In this document: positions 5,909 to 8,891 of the stretch, in pieces
Numbering within the stretch: position 1 is the stretch's first letter
Layout: each line of letters opens with the position of its first letter
Assembly: GCA_007122045.1 (NCBI GenBank)
Contig: SKJM01000257.1
Span: 1 to 8,891 of the forward strand
Direction: 5' to 3'
DNA: 8,891 nt
Source: Planctomycetales bacterium
GTDB lineage: Bacteria; Planctomycetota; Planctomycetia; Pirellulales; Thermoguttaceae
The notes under the pieces: generated by a model
Database searches by the model: none
What the model was told of the DNA's origin: nothing
What the model saw: the letters and a program-made list of their open reading frames with translations, nothing else
Program-made: the position numbers and the translations under genes

Positions 5909-8110
5909 ATGGCTTCCGACGCGAAACAGGAGCAAAACGTCTCCCAGAACCCGAGAATCGAACGGGACCGGCAGTTGATACGCGATGCCCGAGCCAAGGG
6001 CCGCGGACCGTTGCTCGGCGCGTTTGTGCGTCTCTCCGGGCCCGGCTGGCTGCAAAGCGCCATCACGCTGGGCGGCGGCTCGCTTTCCTCGAGCCTGTAC
6101 CTGGGCGTGCTGGGCGGATTCATGTTCATGTGGCTGCAGCCGCTGGCCATGGTGGCCGGCATCGTCATGCTCAGCGCCATCGCATACGTGACGCTCTCGA
6201 CGGGCAAGCGCCCCCTGCGGGCCATCAACGAGCACATCAACCCGGTGTTGGGCTGGGGCTGGTTGCTCGCCTCGATGATGGCCAACCTGGTATGGTCGAT
6301 GCCGCAATTCGCGTTGGCCACGGCGGCCCTGCGCCAGAATCTGCTGCCCGGCCTGGTGGGCGAAGACGCCATGCCCGACCTCCACGGCAGGTTGTATGTC
6401 TCCGTGTTCATCCTGGCCGTCGCCGTGACGGCGTCGATGCTCTACACGGTCGGCGGGAAGGGGATGAAGATTTTCGAGATCGTGGTGAAGTGCATGGTGG
6501 GGGTTACCGTGCTTTCCTTCATTGGCGTGGTCACGCGATTGACCATGACCGGTCAGTTGCCATGGAATGAGATCTTCGCCGGCTTCGTACCGAACTTGCG
6601 GTTGCTCTACGAGCCGACGCCGCACCTGACGGGGCTGATCGACAACGTGGCCGAAGAGTACCGGGCCTTCTGGTCGAACATGATTGTCGGCCAGCAGCGC
6701 GACGTGATGATCAGCGCAGCCGCCACGGCTGTCGGCATCAACATGACCTTCCTGTTCCCGTACTCGATGTTGCGGAAGGGTTGGGACCGCGACTTTCGCG
6801 GCCTGGCCATCTTCGACCTATCGACCGGCCTGTTCTTCCCCTTCCTGCTGGCCACGAGCTGCGTGGTCATCGCCTCGGCGTCGCAGTTCCACGCGCAGCC
6901 GGGCCTGGGCCTGGTCGAGGAGTACGACGAGACCGGGCAGCCGATCGTACCGGCGGCCAACCTGGTGGGAAGTTACGAAGGGCTGCTGCGCGGTCGCTTG
7001 GCAGAGGAGATGGGCCCGGAGTTCATGAGCGCCGACGGAATCCAAGATCTCATCGACCGTTTGACGGCGAAAGCGCGGCGCCGCTTCCAGAGCCAACTGG
7101 ACGCGATGGCGGTCGAAGTGCTTACCGAGGAAGAGCAAGCCACATGGATGCAAGAGGACAGCCTGCAGGCGGAACTGCGGCGCCGCTTCCCGGAACCGTT
7201 GGATCCCATAGCCGATGAGGTACTCACGGCGGAAGAAATATGGGCACATATCGAGGGTTTGCGTGAGTCCCAACGAATTCACCTAGCGGCTCAGCTGGGC
7301 GCTGAAACCATGAGCGTCGAAGGAATCCGCGAAGTTATCGAGCGCCGCGTCGAGGAAGAGCGGAAACGCTTTCAGAGACAACTGCGCCTCACCACCACCA
7401 CCGTGTTGACTGCCGAGGAGATATGGGAACACATCCGTGGTTTGAGTGAGGCGAGGCAAGAACGAGTCCAAGGGGTGTTCGGGACGGAGGCGGTCGATGC
7501 GTTCAGCGAACGAGGGCGTAAAGCTCGTTTTGACGCCATGGACGAGGCCGACCGCCACATGGCGGCCGTGCTCGCGCGTCGCGATGCATTCAATCTGTCT
7601 GACTCCCTCTCGCCGTTGGTCGGGCGGCAGTTTTCGCATTATGTGTTCGGCATCGGCGTGCTGGGGATGGCCATGGGAGCCGCCACCATGCTCATGCTCA
7701 TCAACGGGCTGTGCTTCTGCGAATTGCTCAACCGGCCGGCCAAGGGCTGGACCCAACGGGCCGGCTCGCTGATGGTGTGCGTGGGCGTGCTCGGACCGTT
7801 CTTCTGGACCGACGCCCAAATGTGGCTGGCCATTCCCACCTCGGTGTTCGCCATGACCCTGCTGCCGTTCGCCTACTTCAGCTTCTACCTGCTGATGAAT
7901 CAGAGGACGCTGTTGGGCAACGACATGCCGCGCGGGCTGAAGCGTCTGTGGTGGAATACGCTCATGGCCATCGCGGCCGGGCTCGCCGCCGGCGCCAGCC
8001 TCTGGTCGCTGTATTCGAGGATTGGCTGGTACGGCTTCGGCCTGGTCGGGCTCGTGTTACTGCTGATGGCCGTTGTTCACGTGGTACGGAAGGCAAATCG
8101 GGCGGCTTAG
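5909..8110 (+). CDS. Divergent Nramp-family-like membrane transporter with a large repeat-containing loop
   Basis: The 733-residue protein has a hydrophilic N-terminus (1-40) and about 11-12 predicted membrane segments: seven between residues 45 and 322 and four or five between 576 and 727. The GPGWLQSA start of segment 1, the overall layout and memory of similar planctomycete proteins suggest the Nramp (SLC11) metal-transporter family. However, the canonical metal-binding DPGN is replaced by a Gly/Ser-rich LGGGSLSSS (54-62), and the MPHN-type motif of segment 6 by an NMTFLFPYSML stretch (278-288). The substrate therefore cannot be assumed to be Mn or Fe. Residues about 323-575 form a charged, mostly helical-looking block with internal repeats in the loop between segments 7 and 8, which is extracytoplasmic in Nramp topology. 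Classical bacterial Nramp proteins are about 400-450 residues. Translation is probably coupled to miaA, 3 bases downstream. Membrane transporter is secure; Nramp kinship is moderate. Confidence 0.8.
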   Translation: MASDAKQEQNVSQNPRIERDRQLIRDARAKGRGPLLGAFVRLSGPGWLQSAITLGGGSLSSSLYLGVLGGFMFMWLQPLAMVAGIVMLSAIAYVTLSTGKRPLRAINEHINPVLGWGWLLASMMANLVWSMPQFALATAALRQNLLPGLVGEDAMPDLHGRLYVSVFILAVAVTASMLYTVGGKGMKIFEIVVKCMVGVTVLSFIGVVTRLTMTGQLPWNEIFAGFVPNLRLLYEPTPHLTGLIDNVAEEYRAFWSNMIVGQQRDVMISAAATAVGINMTFLFPYSMLRKGWDRDFRGLAIFDLSTGLFFPFLLATSCVVIASASQFHAQPGLGLVEEYDETGQPIVPAANLVGSYEGLLRGRLAEEMGPEFMSADGIQDLIDRLTAKARRRFQSQLDAMAVEVLTEEEQATWMQEDSLQAELRRRFPEPLDPIADEVLTAEEIWAHIEGLRESQRIHLAAQLGAETMSVEGIREVIERRVEEERKRFQRQLRLTTTTVLTAEEIWEHIRGLSEARQERVQGVFGTEAVDAFSERGRKARFDAMDEADRHMAAVLARRDAFNLSDSLSPLVGRQFSHYVFGIGVLGMAMGAATMLMLINGLCFCELLNRPAKGWTQRAGSLMVCVGVLGPFFWTDAQMWLAIPTSVFAMTLLPFAYFSFYLLMNQRTLLGNDMPRGLKRLWWNTLMAIAAGLAAGASLWSLYSRIGWYGFGLVGLVLLLMAVVHVVRKANRAA
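6995..7435 (+). repeat. Long degenerate internal duplication in the transporter loop
   Basis: Residues 363-414 (bases 6995-7150) and 458-509 (bases 7280-7435) align without gaps over 52 positions with 21 identities by hand. Shared anchors are LA, GxE, MSxxGI, I-R, RxRFQxQL and VLTxEE. The copies are offset by 95 codons. A further partial copy may begin at 511 (GLSE, then FGTE at 524-527, echoing LGAE at 463-466). The DNA copies have diverged, so this is an old or selected duplication. Confidence 0.75.
7076..7435 (+). repeat. Three short repeat units ending in VLTxEE
   Basis: Three 25-residue units lie at residues 390-414, 424-448 and 485-509 (bases 7076-7150, 7178-7252 and 7361-7435). They share a basic-F start, a Leu four residues later, and VLT(A/E)EE near the end. 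Units 2 and 3 both end in AEEIWxHI. Units 1 and 2 share an identical 14-base string GCGGCGCCGCTTCC at 7075-7088 and 7177-7190. Offsets are 34 and 61 codons, so the middle unit is a shortened copy. Confidence 0.75.
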
Positions 8111-8113
8111 CCC

Positions 8114-8891
8114 ATGGCGTTTCCTCCCCTCGAAAACTGCCGGTTCCTCACCGGTCCGACCGGATCGGGCAAAACCGCCGCAGGCGTGGAGTTGGCGCAG
8201 AAGACCGGCGCTGAAATCATCTCGATGGACTCGATGGCCCTGTACCGGGGCATGGACATCGGCACGGCCAAGCCGACCGCGGTGGAACGGGCCGCCGTGC
8301 CGCACCACCTGATCGACGTGATCGAGCCGCACGAAGAATACAGCGTGGCGCAGTACGTGGCCGCCGCGCACGAGAAAGTGGCGGAAATCCGCGCGCGGGG
8401 CCGCGAGGTGCTGTTCGTGGGCGGTACGCCGCTGTATCTGAAGGCCCTCCTGCGCGGTCTGTTCAAGGGCCCGCCTGCCGACGCGGCCTTCCGGCAACAG
8501 CTCCATGAGGAAGCCGCACGGCATGCGCCCGGCCGGCTGCACAACCGGTTGGCCCAGGTGGACCCCGCTGCGGCCGAGCGACTACACCCGAACGACACTC
8601 GGCGGATCATCCGCGCCTTGGAGGTGTACGAAAAGACGGGCGAGCTAATGAGCGACTGGCAACAGCAGTTCAACAAGTTGCCCGAGGAAACCGGCAATCG
8701 GGTGTACGTGCTCGACTGGCCGCGGCACGAGCTGAACGAGCGGATCGATCGGCGGGTGGACGCCATGTTCGCCGCCGGCCTGGTTGAGGAGGTGCGGGCC
8801 CTGATGACCCGCGACCCGCCGCTGAGCAATACCGCGCGCCAAGCGGTTGGCTACCGGGAGGTGATCGAGCAGTTCGAAGGCGTCCGCGGCC
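8114..8891 (+). CDS. miaA: tRNA dimethylallyltransferase, C-terminus beyond the right edge
   Basis: The visible 259 residues belong to MiaA, which transfers a dimethylallyl group to N6 of adenosine 37 in tRNAs reading UNN codons. The P-loop-like GPTGSGKT is at 14-21. DSMALYRGMDIGTAKP (39-54) contains the catalytic Asp39 expected from the DSMQVYRGMDIGTAKP-type motif. VGGTPLYLKALL (102-113) has Pro where Gly or Ala is more common. LHPNDTRRIIRALEVYEKTG (157-176) and VGYREVIEQ (245-253) complete the family pattern. Typical MiaA is about 300-320 residues, so some 50 residues lie outside the window. The ATG is 3 bases after the transporter stop, no good ribosome site precedes it, and translation is probably coupled. 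The linkage to a transporter is not a functional pairing I know. Confidence 0.95.
   Translation, partial: MAFPPLENCRFLTGPTGSGKTAAGVELAQKTGAEIISMDSMALYRGMDIGTAKPTAVERAAVPHHLIDVIEPHEEYSVAQYVAAAHEKVAEIRARGREVLFVGGTPLYLKALLRGLFKGPPADAAFRQQLHEEAARHAPGRLHNRLAQVDPAAAERLHPNDTRRIIRALEVYEKTGELMSDWQQQFNKLPEETGNRVYVLDWPRHELNERIDRRVDAMFAAGLVEEVRALMTRDPPLSNTARQAVGYREVIEQFEGVRG

Noticed and set aside
4810..6411. 533-residue open frame on the minus strand
   Set aside because: It lies antisense across trxB, the promoter gap and the start of the transporter. It has no recognisable domain and reads as a GC-rich shadow frame.
5873..6625. 250-residue open frame on the minus strand
   Set aside because: It is antisense to the transporter membrane core, is His/Gln/Arg-rich and has no domain.

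Overview
The window looks like a stretch of chromosome from a high-GC bacterium, most likely a planctomycete. The reasons are the cmk-plsC-rpsA gene order, a thioredoxin reductase with an extra block of about 26 residues ahead of its SGPELM motif, and a divergent Nramp-like transporter beginning with an (R)DARAKGRGPLL-type N-terminus, all of which I associate with that phylum from memory. The assignment is an inference; there is no rRNA or other phylogenetic marker beyond the partial S1 protein. No tRNA, rRNA, CRISPR array, insertion sequence or phage gene is visible.

Left half (1-4471), minus strand: four genes read leftwards, hydG -> cmk -> plsC -> rpsA. hydG encodes a radical-SAM tyrosine lyase with both of its diagnostic cysteine motifs. 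cmk (CMP kinase) follows 29 bases after the hydG stop, plsC (acyltransferase) follows 30 bases after cmk, and rpsA (ribosomal protein S1) follows after a 155-base gap with two GC-rich hairpins. rpsA runs off the left edge, so its last S1 repeat and its stop are outside the window. The last three genes are housekeeping genes for nucleotide, phospholipid and translation functions. hydG is the odd member, because its usual partners hydE, hydF and hydA are not here.

Centre (4472-4725): a 254-base divergent intergenic region between hydG and trxB, with only weak promoter-like signals. trxB (4726-5772, plus strand) is a complete FAD/NADPH thioredoxin reductase with a CAVC active site and a lineage-type insertion.

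Right half (5773-8891), plus strand: a near-consensus sigma70-type promoter (TTGACA, 17 bases, TAGACT) and a leader of about 95 bases with a small hairpin precede a 733-residue Nramp-like membrane transporter. This protein is the most unusual item in the window. It lacks the canonical Nramp metal-binding motifs, and a hydrophilic block of about 250 residues containing degenerate internal repeats separates its seventh and eighth predicted membrane segments. miaA (tRNA dimethylallyltransferase) begins 3 bases after its stop and runs off the right edge, so the two are probably co-transcribed.

I do not see a multi-gene unknown system. The best candidates for something undescribed are the repeat-bearing loop of the transporter and the role of an isolated hydG in a housekeeping operon.
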